Part shown: one piece after another, positions 50,009-61,200 of the stretch
Numbering within the stretch: the stretch's first letter is position 1
How the letters are laid out: each line of letters starts with the position of its first letter
Origin: Rosellinia necatrix
Taxonomy: Eukaryota > Ascomycota > Sordariomycetes > Xylariales > Xylariaceae
Direction of reading: 5' to 3'
DNA: 64,000 nt
Assembly: GCA_021209875.1 (NCBI GenBank)
Contig: JAGYVD010000008.1
Span: 2,913,501-2,977,500, forward strand
Translations under genes and position numbers: made by a program
Notes under the pieces: model-generated
Databases searched by the model: none
The model's input: only the letters and a program-made list of their open reading frames with translations
What the model was told of the DNA's origin: nothing

Positions 50009-51853
50009 ATGGCTGCCTTGGAAGACAGCAATACAGTGGCGACGCCCGCCACCTCTGATGATGTGCCTATCACCAACGGTGCCCGCCGGTCCGCTAGGTC
50101 TAGAAAGGCGCCCCTCAAATATGACGACGAGTACATGATTCCCTTAGAGAAACCCAGCCAGCCCAAAATCCCACCCAGGACCGACAAGCCCAAACGAAGG
50201 GCGGCTGAGGCCGCCCGAGAGCGGATTCCTTCCCAGGAGGTCGCCTCCCTCCAAGAACAGGTATTTGCCCGTATGGGCGTTGATGAGTGGACCGAATACG
50301 GTGGCTGGGTTGAATTGGAATCCGAACCGGTGAGACTGCAATCTCTTAACAAGTATTCGATAGTGCGATCCATTGACGCCGATATCATAGGCCTTCTTTA
50401 ATGCGATGCTTCAAGATCTTGATGCCAAAACCCTCAAGGTACAGGAGGTATTTGCGCTAGACGAGATGACCCTGGCGGATCTCCCGTAAGGCTTGCCCTT
50501 TCTAACATCAGAATAGAGAATAGGTGGGATAGCTAACATGGCTAGGAAACCCGTACATGGCCTCATCTTCCTGTACCAGTGGACCAATGAAGACGAGTCC
50601 CACGAAGCTCGCCAAAGCTGTCCAGAAAACCTCTGGTTTGGCAATCAGGTAATATCACCAGTGTGGCGTTAGAATGGGAAGCAAGTACCTAACTAGGAGC
50701 GAATAGACTACCGCCAACGCCTGCGCTACTGTTGCCTTGATGAACATTATCATGAACGCCCACGCGGTTAAGTTTGGCCCCGAACTAGAAAAATTCAGAA
50801 ACACAACGAAGCCGCTTCCCCCACCCCGCCGCGGCCACGCACTAGATAGAAACGATTTCATACGCGCTATTCATAATTCTGTCGCTCGGTAGGTTCCCTC
50901 CCTATCGTGTAGCATCTTGCTTCGCCTCATCCTAACCGCCCCTCTTCCACAGTCGAAACGATCTCCTATCCGAAGACCTGCTGCTAGATAACAAATTCGA
51001 GGAGGCCCTGAAGAAGAAAAGTGCCGTTAGGAGAAGGAAGTCTTCCTCCAGGCCTCGAAAGCGCGACTACGAGCCGGGCACCTACCACTACATCGCCTTC
51101 GTCCCCGTCGACGGCCAAGTGTGGGAGCTCGACGGTCTCGAGAACATGCCGCTTTGCCTGGGTATGTTTTCCCTCAACCTCATCCCGCCCTCACCCCTCC
51201 CCTTCCCTGTTCTCTACCCTGACGCCGGCCAGCGGTGCCAGCTCACCCGACTGACCCTCTCTATAGGCCCTTACGCGCCCGACGCGCCAGACACATGGCT
51301 CGGCATCGCCAGCGACGCCATACAGACGCGCATGAGTCGCCAGAACGACGAGTTCCTCTCCTACAACCTTCTCGCCGTCTGCCAGTCACCGCTGCTGGCC
51401 CTATCGCGCGACCTGGCCGCTAGCCTCGCGACAGCTAAGGCCCTCGAGGACGCCGTCGCCGTCGCCGTCGCCGGTAACCCGTCGTCCCCGTCGTTGTGGG
51501 ATGGTGCTGGTGCGACGTGGACGGACTTCGCCGACGACCGGCTCGCGCGCTACGGCCTGACGCGCGAGCGGATCCTCGCCGACTTTGCGCCAGATGCTTC
51601 CCGCCTCGGCAACAGTAGCGGCGGCTCGGCTCTCGACCCCGCCGCGGCGCGGGCGCTGGCCGCCGAGCTGCGCGCCGAGCAGGCGGCGCTGGAGGCGCGC
51701 TACGTCGACGAGGCCGCCACCGCCGACGAGGCCGTCGATATGATCCGCGCCCGCCGCCGCGACTACACGCCCGCCGTGCACCACTGGGTGCGCCTGCTGG
51801 CCGAGAAGGGCGTGCTGCGCGAGCTGATCAAGGAGGTGGATTCTCTTGGTTGA
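50009..51853 (+). CDS. ubiquitin C-terminal hydrolase (UCH37/BAP1-like)
   Basis: Six exons, 50009-50329, 50391-50485, 50546-50648, 50707-50888, 50953-51161 and 51267-51853, encode 498 residues; every junction has GT-AG ends and keeps phase. This is a cysteine peptidase of family C12, which removes ubiquitin from small adducts or chains. Catalytic residues are Gln173 (NQ), Cys179 (NACATVALM), His279 (YHYIAFVPV) and Asp294 (ELDGL). The N-terminal extension is basic with RRSARSRKAP, suggesting nuclear localisation. The C-terminal Ala/Glu-rich helical part ends in a segment like the UCH37/BAP1 tail domain (HHWVRLLAEKGVLREL), which in those proteins binds regulatory partners. The assignment to UCH37 or BAP1 type is by architecture. 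Confidence 0.93.
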
Positions 51854-53306
51854 AAAAAAAAAAAAAGTCCAGCTCCAACCCACCACGCACACTTCCTCTC
51901 CTGAATAAACAATCCCCATTTTTGTATTCTTTAAGCTCTGCCACTGCGGTCCCCTCCCCTTTGCGCGGAGGGTAGATAGGGGGTTGCCTACCGCGCCTCG
52001 CAAAAATCTACGACTGGACGCCGATTCACGAGCATGCTCGCCTGGCTTTGCCTAGGGTGATAGAAGAGACAGACAGACAGAGAGAGAGAGAGAGAGGAAT
52101 ATAGACGGTTGGGAAGGAAGGCCGAAGCACCGCAGACGAATTGATCGATTTCCACCTCATCCTACTCACCCCAACACCCCCCGTGTTCTATCAACAATAT
52201 CCACCCGACCCATCAAAGACGACGGAGAGGGAGGGGGGGGGCCTCGTCTACACACGCTTGGCAGAGGCAAAAATGGGGGGAACGGTCACGATGCAGAACG
52301 TAGAAAGGAGACGGGCAAGAAGGCCGCCTCGCGAGATCTCATCTAGAAGCAGGCGCGCAATCAAGCCCGTCAGCATAAACAACGTTTAGAAGGTTTTTAG
52401 TCTAATTTTTTTTTTTTAACTTTCAAAATTTCGAACTTTCAATATGAATGAAATGTTGGACTGGGAGTGTATGAAAATAGGCACCGTGTTCTAATGCCAT
52501 GGACCGGCGCGAGGAGGGGGAGAAGGAGGTGGAGGGAACGGGAACGGGAACGGGAACAATAACGGGATGCCCGGCGCTGGCTGGTCTGGTGTTACAGGAT
52601 CCCCCAAATATGCGAGGCGAAGAAGAAGGCTCGCAATATAATTTAAAACTGCCTACACTAGGGGTTAGGTGCCTACCGAACTCCTTGGTCTTTTCTCGTT
52701 TCCCCGTGCTTCGCCAGACTACAATCGGTATGGAATGGCATGTCGTGTCACAAACATCGGCCTCATCAACTCTGTTCCACGCTTCTAGGGAGTGTAACTA
52801 ACTAACTCACTTATAACCCATCACCAAACACCCAAGCAAACACGTAGTCAGGAACAGGATGAGCCACAAACAAGGCGTCATAGAATGGACAAGCATACAG
52901 ATTCGTCAACATGTGTATATAGTGCGACTAAACCCTTCTACCAACCAACCAACTATTAACCAAACCGAAAAAGACCATCTCTTCTCCCTGGCGGGCTCCC
53001 CCCCCTCCCGTATTATTACGTCGTGTGTTACAATCGTCAGCTGCTCAGTTAGTTTCGTTTGCCTAGTAGTTTCGGTGATTTAACATGATGATGTAAGACT
53101 GAGCGCTAACAAAACCTCCCAACCAATCCTGGTATCAATAAACATTTGCATGCATGCATCGTTTCGTTAATGCCCTTTGATCCCTGCCCCTTCCGAGAAA
53201 AACCCAAAACACGGTTACCTGTATTGTCTTTGTCTTTTACGCACTGCTTTCCTCCAATCGGTCCGATCCCTTATGCGCGCCGTAGGTTTTTTTTTGTTTT
53301 TTTTTT
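51854..53306. other. intergenic, converging 3' flanks of UCH and CHO1 genes
   Basis: Short A and T runs, an AG run (52069-52097) and a GGGAAC repeat (52535-52557). No gene is recognised. Confidence 0.55.
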
Positions 53307-54479
53307 TTAGGGCTTCGGTACGTGCAGGCTCTTGCTGCACATGAGGCAGCCGTGGATGAGGAAGAGAAAGACGACGGGGTGGACCTCGAAGGCGGAGCCG
53401 GCGAACCAGAGGCCGCCGGGGACATTGTCGAACATGCGGCCCTGCGAGACCCACCAGGCCATGAGGGCGTCGAGGCCCAGCGTCGTCGGGATCGGTGTGC
53501 CCTCGAAGTAGCTCGCCTTGCCCGTGGCGTCCTTGGGGATGTTGGCGGCCGTCACGTTGAAGCGGGCGAGGCGCGTGAGGCCGCAGAGCACGAAGACGGT
53601 AAGGCAGGCGTGGTCGAGCGATGTGCGCAGGCCGATGCTCAGGGCGACGCAGGCTGGTGCGAGGCCGAAGGAGATCTGTTTGTTAGGGGGTAGTTCGGCT
53701 GGTCAGCGGGCTCTTCCTCGACGCGCTAGATGCGTAGATACAAAAGCTCTAGGCCTCGGGAGGGGGGAAAGGATACGAGTGACTGCACAAGGAGAGAGAC
53801 AGTTTATGGAAGCACATACCAAATCAGCCAGCGAGTCCAGCTCCTGTCCCATCATGCTGCTCTTTTTGCGCCATCGAGCGACGCGCCCATCCATGAAATC
53901 GAAGAAGAGGCCGAAGGGCAGGAAGGCGAGGGCGAGATAGAGATTGCTCTTGTCCAAAGGATCGCCGAGGCAGTACCGTAAGGAGGAGAACACGGATAAG
54001 ATGCCACAGGCCCCTATCACAAGAACAAGTCAGTTGATAATAGCTGAGAAGGTGACTCTAAACGAGGCTCGGGCCGGGCGCTTGCGATGCGGGACTAGAT
54101 CATGGTTTATAACGCCGAGTGAGTGGCATACCGTTCAGCTCCGTAATGTAGTCTGCCATGTGGAGAGCCCGCAGGAGAGAGAAGTGGCCGGTGGTAGAGG
54201 CGAGAAGGTCTTTCTGTTTATCGTAGGCTGTGAAAAAAATGTCAGTCAGTCAGTCAGTCAGCAGTGGTATGATCATGGCGCCGGTGCAACAGCTCCGTCC
54301 GTCTGTTACCCGGCTACTACCCGGCCGTACATACGGCAACATAGCCTTCTTGGAAGGCATCGCAGTATGACGTCTTCTGTATGGAGCAAGAGGGTATCTC
54401 ACGTACATGGCTCACTTCCAGAGTCGGCACCCGCCTTGGGCGGACCCCCATTACTTGAGGCGCCAGTTCGTTTGGACAT
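53307..54479 (-). CDS. CHO1: CDP-diacylglycerol-serine O-phosphatidyltransferase
   Basis: Four exons, 54479-54407, 54227-54132, 54013-53820 and 53675-53307, give 243 residues. The enzyme joins CDP-diacylglycerol and serine to make phosphatidylserine in the ER membrane, the entry to the de novo phosphatidylethanolamine and phosphatidylcholine route. The CDP-alcohol phosphotransferase signature DGxxAR-x8-G-x3-D-x3-D is complete, from Asp98 (FMDGRVARW) to Asp120 (ELDSLAD). The [19 protein letters not shown] segment before the first membrane span is typical of fungal Cho1. Several hydrophobic segments follow, including [12 protein letters not shown] near the end. The first exon is short and hydrophilic. 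The stop is TAA at 53307. Donors are GTACGT, GTATGC and GTATGT. Confidence 0.95.
54241..54260. repeat. (GTCA)n repeat in CHO1 intron 1
   Basis: Five GTCA units just upstream of the second CHO1 exon acceptor, within the 179-nt intron. Confidence 0.9.
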
Positions 54480-55679
54480 AGCCACTGCCTGTATCCGTCT
54501 CTTGGTCTGTATTTGCCCGAGGGTTTCTCGATGGGTATGGAGGCTCGGTGTGTTGGTAATGTCGGGACTCTGCCGAGCTGGCGTGGACGAGGTCGTGGAC
54601 GAGGTTGTGTGCTGAGGTATCAAGTTAGGCTTGAAATAGGCGCGCAGTGGTGTCGAGTGAAGAATGCAGCTGGCAGAAACTATAAAATAGCATACACACG
54701 GGGTGATGTTGTGGGCGGTGCTAGTAGGTTAGGTCGGTAGTCGAGAAAATGTAGGTCGGTAGGTAGGTTATGTTGACCCCCAAGCCTCATCAGGTACTTA
54801 TTTACCAGCTCGATGAAGTCATTTCGCTGGTCACCAGGGTCCATCGGCCTTAGCCGCCTTAGGTTAAGCGTCGGATTACTTGGTCACCTATCGCTTATCT
54901 ACAGCCGCCATCCACTCAATCGCGGGGCTTCCCTGGTGATCTTGCCAAGGACCCGGCACCGAACTCTGGTTGGCTTGAACCACACCGCATATCATCATCA
55001 TCGGTATGTGTCTGCATATGCCATATCCGCAGCAAAACTTTCGGTTTCCTATACCTACCTGTTTCAACTAGGCGGGGCAGAAATATACCGAGGGACAAAA
55101 CTTCACTAATTGCTCTAGAATCAGTGAGGTGAAGAGCTCCCATGTCGAATTCCCATGTTGTATGTATCCATACCCCTCCCTGAGGTCCCTTTCTTCGGTC
55201 CCTCCCACTGCCCGCCCGCCAGGCTAGTTGTAGGGAGATTGGGGCCTTCAACTCTAATGACCGCCCTCTAAAATCGGAGCAGGGTTTGGGTTTACACATC
55301 GTCTTTTGCTTACTTGTTTAAGCTATTTGCCACGCTCCGACCTAAAAGCTGTGTGCTGTCTCTGCATGCACATTTGTCGTGTGGTGTTGTTGACTGACCT
55401 CCTATGTACAGTGTTCCTAGCCAGCCAACATTGCCATCGAGTACCCAGACCGTTCTCAAACGCCGAGATGCTCATGCTCCAGACGCAGCCCTCCCACGTT
55501 TTGGGTGTCCTGCCAACATGACCTCGATGGGTCCTAATCATGAACCGAATGATTCCGAGCGTCTTCCCATTTTCGTATTAGTGCTATACCTTCCTCCAAC
55601 GTCTATGTTGGCCCTTTAATACAGACATGCGCCCTTCGTCAGCACAGCTGTCCATAACTGTAACATCTATAGGTCTTCC
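54480..55679. other. intergenic between CHO1 and the zincin gene
   Basis: Upstream region of CHO1 and 3' flank of the zincin gene. TAGGTCGGTAGGTAGG-type words lie at 54725-54770. No coding sequence is supported. Confidence 0.55.
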
Positions 55680-58223
55680 TTATCGTGTGATAAGAAGAGA
55701 GAGGCTGTCGAGCCAGTCCGCGCAGCTTCCAGACACGCCGCAGATTTTGAAGCCATTGGGCACGAGCAGGGTACATCTTCGGGGATTAGCATCGGAGTCG
55801 TGTCTTTCATGGACCAAACTTACACTAATCCTCCGGCCGTGTTGCCATAGAAGGGCGATCTTCGTGACGTGCTCGTGATGATTTGGATGCCGTCGATCCA
55901 AGATCCGGCTCGGACAGTGAAGCCTACTATCACTTCGGCGTTGCGGATGTCTACTCTGATCAGTTACGCGTTTTCCACCGCAAAGGGACTACATGATGGA
56001 GACTAACCCATGGTGAACCTGCTGCCACCTGTTTTGCCGCCTCGGTTTCCAAATAGCTGGCTCGTTCCATCGTCATAATGAAACTCTAGTCCATTCACCG
56101 CCGTGTCGTGATAGGTCGTCACACTGATCAGAATACGATTGGCGCTGACCACGGCATTGCTGAAAATGACCTCCTGGGGCTCGCTATTTTCCAATCCAGA
56201 GGTGCCGACCCCAGTGCTTCGGTACGCCATCTTGCCCAAAAGGCCAGACGTCAGCTTCACGGCTGACTCGGCGAGAAGCTGGTGAAGGTTTTCGATCACT
56301 AGTTCCCTTCCGCCCATGGATCTGACAACGATCTGGAGTTTTGAGCGGCGCTTCCCCTCGGGCAGATGGCTACGCAACTCCGCCTCTTCCAAGGTAGTGC
56401 GTCTCAATATCTGTCCATCGCGAGGGTACTCAAGCCAATGGCTACAGAACTCATCGCCCTCCGCAAAGATCTCTGTATAGAGCAAACCCGAAGTTGCCGT
56501 GATAAGCAATTTGTCCTTCTCCACAACCCATCCGTGGATAGTTCCGTCGGGGTACGGAATCTTGTCGGTAGCATTTCGAAATAGCGGGTGGAATCGGTAC
56601 TTCAAGACATCTAGTCTATGCCAGTTTGGCTCATCCTTTGGCTCAACTGGTCCTCCTTTGGACTTGGTCCGCGTCGAATAGGACTCTCTCATCATGAAGC
56701 TGCGGTTTAACGTAACGAAGTCTCTCGCCATGATACCTGCCTCCTGATGGGGGGATCCTAGCAAGTGACCTACCTCGCGGAGGTGAGCGCCGATACCGTA
56801 AGCCGCAGCCTCCCATGCACTACCTGCTACGTTCATCCCTTCAACGACCAACTTGAAATCCGTCGGCGAGCAGTCTCTAAATGCCTGGACGACTTCATCA
56901 ATCGTGGAGGGGTAATACTGCAGGCACTGTGATCCAAACATGGCAAGGTGTAAATCATCACCAGCCTCTCCTCCAAACGCTGTTTGGTTGGTAACCATCT
57001 CTTTCTTATCCCGATGTGAATCGAGAAGGAGAGCCGCAACGTATTGCTTCTGGCCGGGTATCATACGGAAATATTCCCTCAATGTGGCAGCTGCGATATC
57101 AACAAGCTGATTTGTGTTTGGGGCATTAGGATCCTGATGGGCACGCTCAAGCTCGTGAATTTCTGCCACTGTCCTATCGATTTGGATTATGTGTACTCGA
57201 GCTTCAGATCGCATCGTGTTTTCGTAAATATCACGGGGGTGACTTGTGCCAGTCATCCATTCTTCATCGAAGCGAAACGTGCGTCGACCAAGGCCGTGCT
57301 TCTCCATCCTGTCGGCGGTAAATGATTGCCAGAGGTAGGCCGCCGTACGAAATTTGCGTGCTGCCATGTCAAGATTATTCCCCTCTTCCCGGACGCTCGT
57401 CGAGACACAGTCCAGCGCATGGGGGGTGTCTTTGGCCACGAGGATTGCGAGCTGAAGAGGTGGGGCGTTCTTTGGGTCAAACATATAGAGGACAATGTTC
57501 AAGCGATGCGTGTTTGTGACACCGGGTTTCATATATTCGAGGCATACCATATTTGGCCCGGGGAGAAGGTAAATAAGAGCCTTGAATCGTGCGCCGTGGA
57601 CTGGCCATTTCGTGGCCGGAAATGCCTTATCGGGACGATGTACAACAACATCACCGTCAATTCGAGGGTGGGGTTCCTGCCCTATGATGCCAGTCACAAG
57701 CAAAATCTTTTGATATACCTATTCGACCGTAAGCGTATGTTATAAAAGTTGGTTGCAACCGACGGGCTGTTAACAGGGAAGCAAGAACCGCGACATAAGC
57801 ACGCCAAGAAGCCCCTAATACAATCTGATACCAATGCTGTGGGAATAGGAAGGAGGGTTGAGACCTACCGTGGATTTGTGTATAACGTTGGTCAATTGCG
57901 GTGCATACTTCGACAGGGGCTGTTGATGCTGAAGCTGTTCCTGGAGGTCTTTAGTTGAGCAAGGTTCGGATACAACACTCTCCGCGATACTATATCGGTT
58001 GCTGTTCGATTCAAATGGTTGTCTCGTCGCATCAGGGATTTGGGCAAGGAGGGCAGGGTCTGGCTCGTCGGCGAGGGTGGGGGGGTGTGATAGATCCTAC
58101 CGAAGATAACTCCTGACTCGAACTCGACGGCTCGTCGTTACTCGAGGTATCGGTCGATCGATTAGTTCGGAAGCTCGCGAGCGAGCGCCGCCGAATCTGC
58201 CTTAAGCTGAATCTGGACGACAT
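55680..58223 (-). CDS. putative zincin metallopeptidase with jacalin-like domain
   Basis: Four exons, 58223-57869, 57706-56008, 55953-55824 and 55776-55680, give about 759 residues after ignoring one surplus base. The architecture matches the fungal family of yeast YIL108W (putative metallopeptidase): an N-terminal beta-rich region, a central zincin domain and a C-terminal jacalin-like lectin fold. The jacalin part is recovered only by splicing: GGSRFTM continues as VDIRNAEVIVGFTVRAG, WIDGIQIITS and CGVSGSCADWLDSLSLL. The zinc site reads REVGHLLGSPH (Arg428 to His438) followed by a Met-turn-like GIMAR, so the first His of HExxHxxGxxH is Arg. Exon 1 needs one base fewer, at a run of seven C/G (58079-58085), to join SITPP to TLADEPDPALLAQ. 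The start ATG has the context GGCCACCATG. Confidence 0.85.
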
Positions 58224-61200
58224 GGTGGCCCGATTGTCGCGATAAATCGCTGATCACAGGGGGAGGTGGGTGGGATGAGGGTGCAGTGCCAATAACTTCA
58301 AGAAATTCCCAATGAAGAGACGGGGGGAAAAACGACGGAGAGGGAGTTGGATGCCAGCCAATGGTCCCCCAAATTTCGTAGTGACAGAGGTGTAGTGACA
58401 GATGGAAAACGGAGCACGTGGGCGGTGGTTTCTCCTGGTAGGAAAGTGTGTGGCAAGTTGCAGGGCAGAGGCGGGCACACCCCCTCTCTCTGATGCCTAT
58501 TGCCCTAGCAATGAGGGCAGGCTCTTGCCTTCCCACGCTACACGGAAGGTCGCCAGATGCGGCTCGGCGACGAGGGTTGATGCGGCTCGGTGCTGTGGCT
58601 CGGGGGGCGCGGCTCAGTGGTGCGGCTATGCGGGGGTTGGCGTTGCCAAGCGGAGCAATTCGAGAATATAGCTCTGGTGTAGCTGATAGATGCCGGTTCG
58701 AGGTTCGGGGACAGCTAACGGCGTGCCGAGCTGACAGACAAACGAATGACGGAGGGGCCGGGACGACAGGACCAGCTCATAGACGAGCTCATAGATGAGC
58801 TCATAGACGACGGACGCGCAGTGCGTGAGCTACGATTAAAGCGAAAGTGGCTGCTGAACGATAGGACCAATGCCGACAAAGCCGTTTTATTACCATTAAT
58901 ATCAGGACATCTCATATGCTCGATGCCTTCGGCGGAGGAGGAGAGTCGAAAGAAGAGGGATGAGGATAACAAGGACGATGATAACGACGATGATTGTAAA
59001 TATCGCGTTTTGATTAACGGGAAGAAGGCTGGCTCAACTCAACAGCCAACAAGGACCCGACCGATCATGGTCGCCAGCAGGAAGACCACCCAACTCCCGT
59101 TAGGAAAACCACCGGGACAGACAGATGGATATGTGGATGGATGGGAAGGGATAGGAAAGAGACGGGTTTGTGGAGCTGTTGATCTACACGCCCTCCCCTA
59201 CACTACCACACCACCGCCCACTGCCTCCTGCTACTGTAGGAAATAGAAAGCAGGTTGGAGCGAGCCGAGCGAGCGTACTGTACGTTGGAAAGCTTGGAAT
59301 ACGGTTAATGACATGGGTCTGCCCGCAGCTTGCAGATGGATGGATGTTGCGGATGGGTCATGGCACGCAACCACGCAAGTACTCCCGTCCGTAAGTACGC
59401 AAGCACGACCGCCACCACATGGGTATTGTGGATTGTGGATGGCAGATTGTTGCACAGGACTAAGTTCGTATGTACCTCCAGGTACCACCCTCCGCTTATG
59501 CAGTGCTACTCTCTTGTACAGTGCCTCCTATCTGATAGCAGTACGTCAGGTACACATCTCACTTACTGCCTGACATAGATACAGTAGGCAGGCGGGCAGG
59601 CCATATCTCAAGAGGGACTAGGTACTTACCTACTTATTAAGTATGTTGGCAGAGCAGGGTTCTGGGTACCTCAGGGGGCAGAGCGGTGGTTTCACAGTAC
59701 ATAACTGCGACATGAAATTTTCGTTAACATCTGTGCAGCGTTGTTTATTCTGCTGCGCATAGGGAAACGGAACATGCTGCCAAGACTGATCACTTCGGGA
59801 GAGTGGATGGTCGGTGGATGGTCGGTGGATGATGACGTCTTGACATCCGGATTTGGCATTGCGATCGGTGTGGACTCCACCAAGTTTCAAGTCCGGATTC
59901 AAGGTCCTATTTGCGGATAACAGACGAGATAGCTAATGACATGACGATGATCTACCGATAGCCTTGCTTGGTTCGCCGGGCCTGGCAGAACAGAGGCCAA
60001 CCTGCACAAGGAAGAATGGCCGAGGAACCAATTGAACCAGCTGATCCGGCCGGGGTCCTCTCTGTAAAACACATCCTTTCCGGAACCTGCCTACGATACC
60101 TGGTAGTTTGGGTCGGCCGACGGCGACGTCTATCTCTACTTCGTACTACCGTTCATGTAACCGTCTGGGCATCAACAGGTAGTTGTTGCCATGGTACAGC
60201 TAGGTATGCTGTGTACTGTGGTGTACACAAGATGGCACACCTACACTGCATAGGTAGTGCCTACCAAGGTAGGTACCTTGACCATATGCCGCTAGACCCA
60301 CTATCATGCATGGAGCAATACGAAAAGACCCCCTCGGGAGGGTATGATTGTGAACCACTGGTAAACAAAACCAAACTGTGCTTATATCTCCAACTACCTA
60401 ATAAAGATGGCCATGTAGAATCACGCAAGAACATAATGAAAGGACAACGGTTAAATGCCATGTACCTAATTATCAACCTCGATCGAGTAAGAGGAATCTG
60501 ACCTGTTTACCCCTAACAGCCCATAGTGGGCGTTTCTAGTGATCATATTTATATTACTGTCCCATGTTTTTCCTTAGGTTAGCTCGGTAAGCAGGTGGAC
60601 AGTGTGCAACAGCAAACCCGAGAAACGTCAGAAATTCGAATGTTGGATCTCACCTGATCTTCCTGGGTACTCAAAAACTAATCTCGCTACCCGGTCAGAA
60701 ATAAGTACAACGTATGTACCAGTATATCTGGCTAGATCCATCGCATCAGTAACGAACGGGCGGATTGTGTGCGAACAAGCTCCGTTCCTCTTGTGACGAA
60801 ATCTAGCATAAAACAGCGCATCATCAATTGAGTGGAGGTGACGCTGGTATGGAGCAATGGCTCTTTGAAGGAAAAGCCTAACGCTACTCATCTCGTAACA
60901 GGTCATACTAAGTAGAACACGAGCCATATTGAGTGGATTCTATGATAAAAAGGTAGCATCCGGCCCAAGATAGTATAAGCCTGTGTAAAGGTGGGCTGTA
61001 GTGCAAAAAAGAATGATAATCAGAGGGATGCCCCTTGGCTTATGCTGCGGGACCGCAAACCCGAAGTTAGCTAATTTTAAGCCACCTGCACGGAAGAAGC
61101 CAGTTGCTTAATAAGACGCAATCATGGCCAGCTAAATGTAGGGAGGTATTCCAAGCACCCAAAAAAAAAAAAAAAATCGCCTTCATCGCTGATGTTTCCC

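Noticed and set aside
59968..60501. 177-codon plus-strand open frame
   Set aside because: No recognisable domain, neutral codon use, and it crosses TACCTAGGTA-type intergenic motifs.
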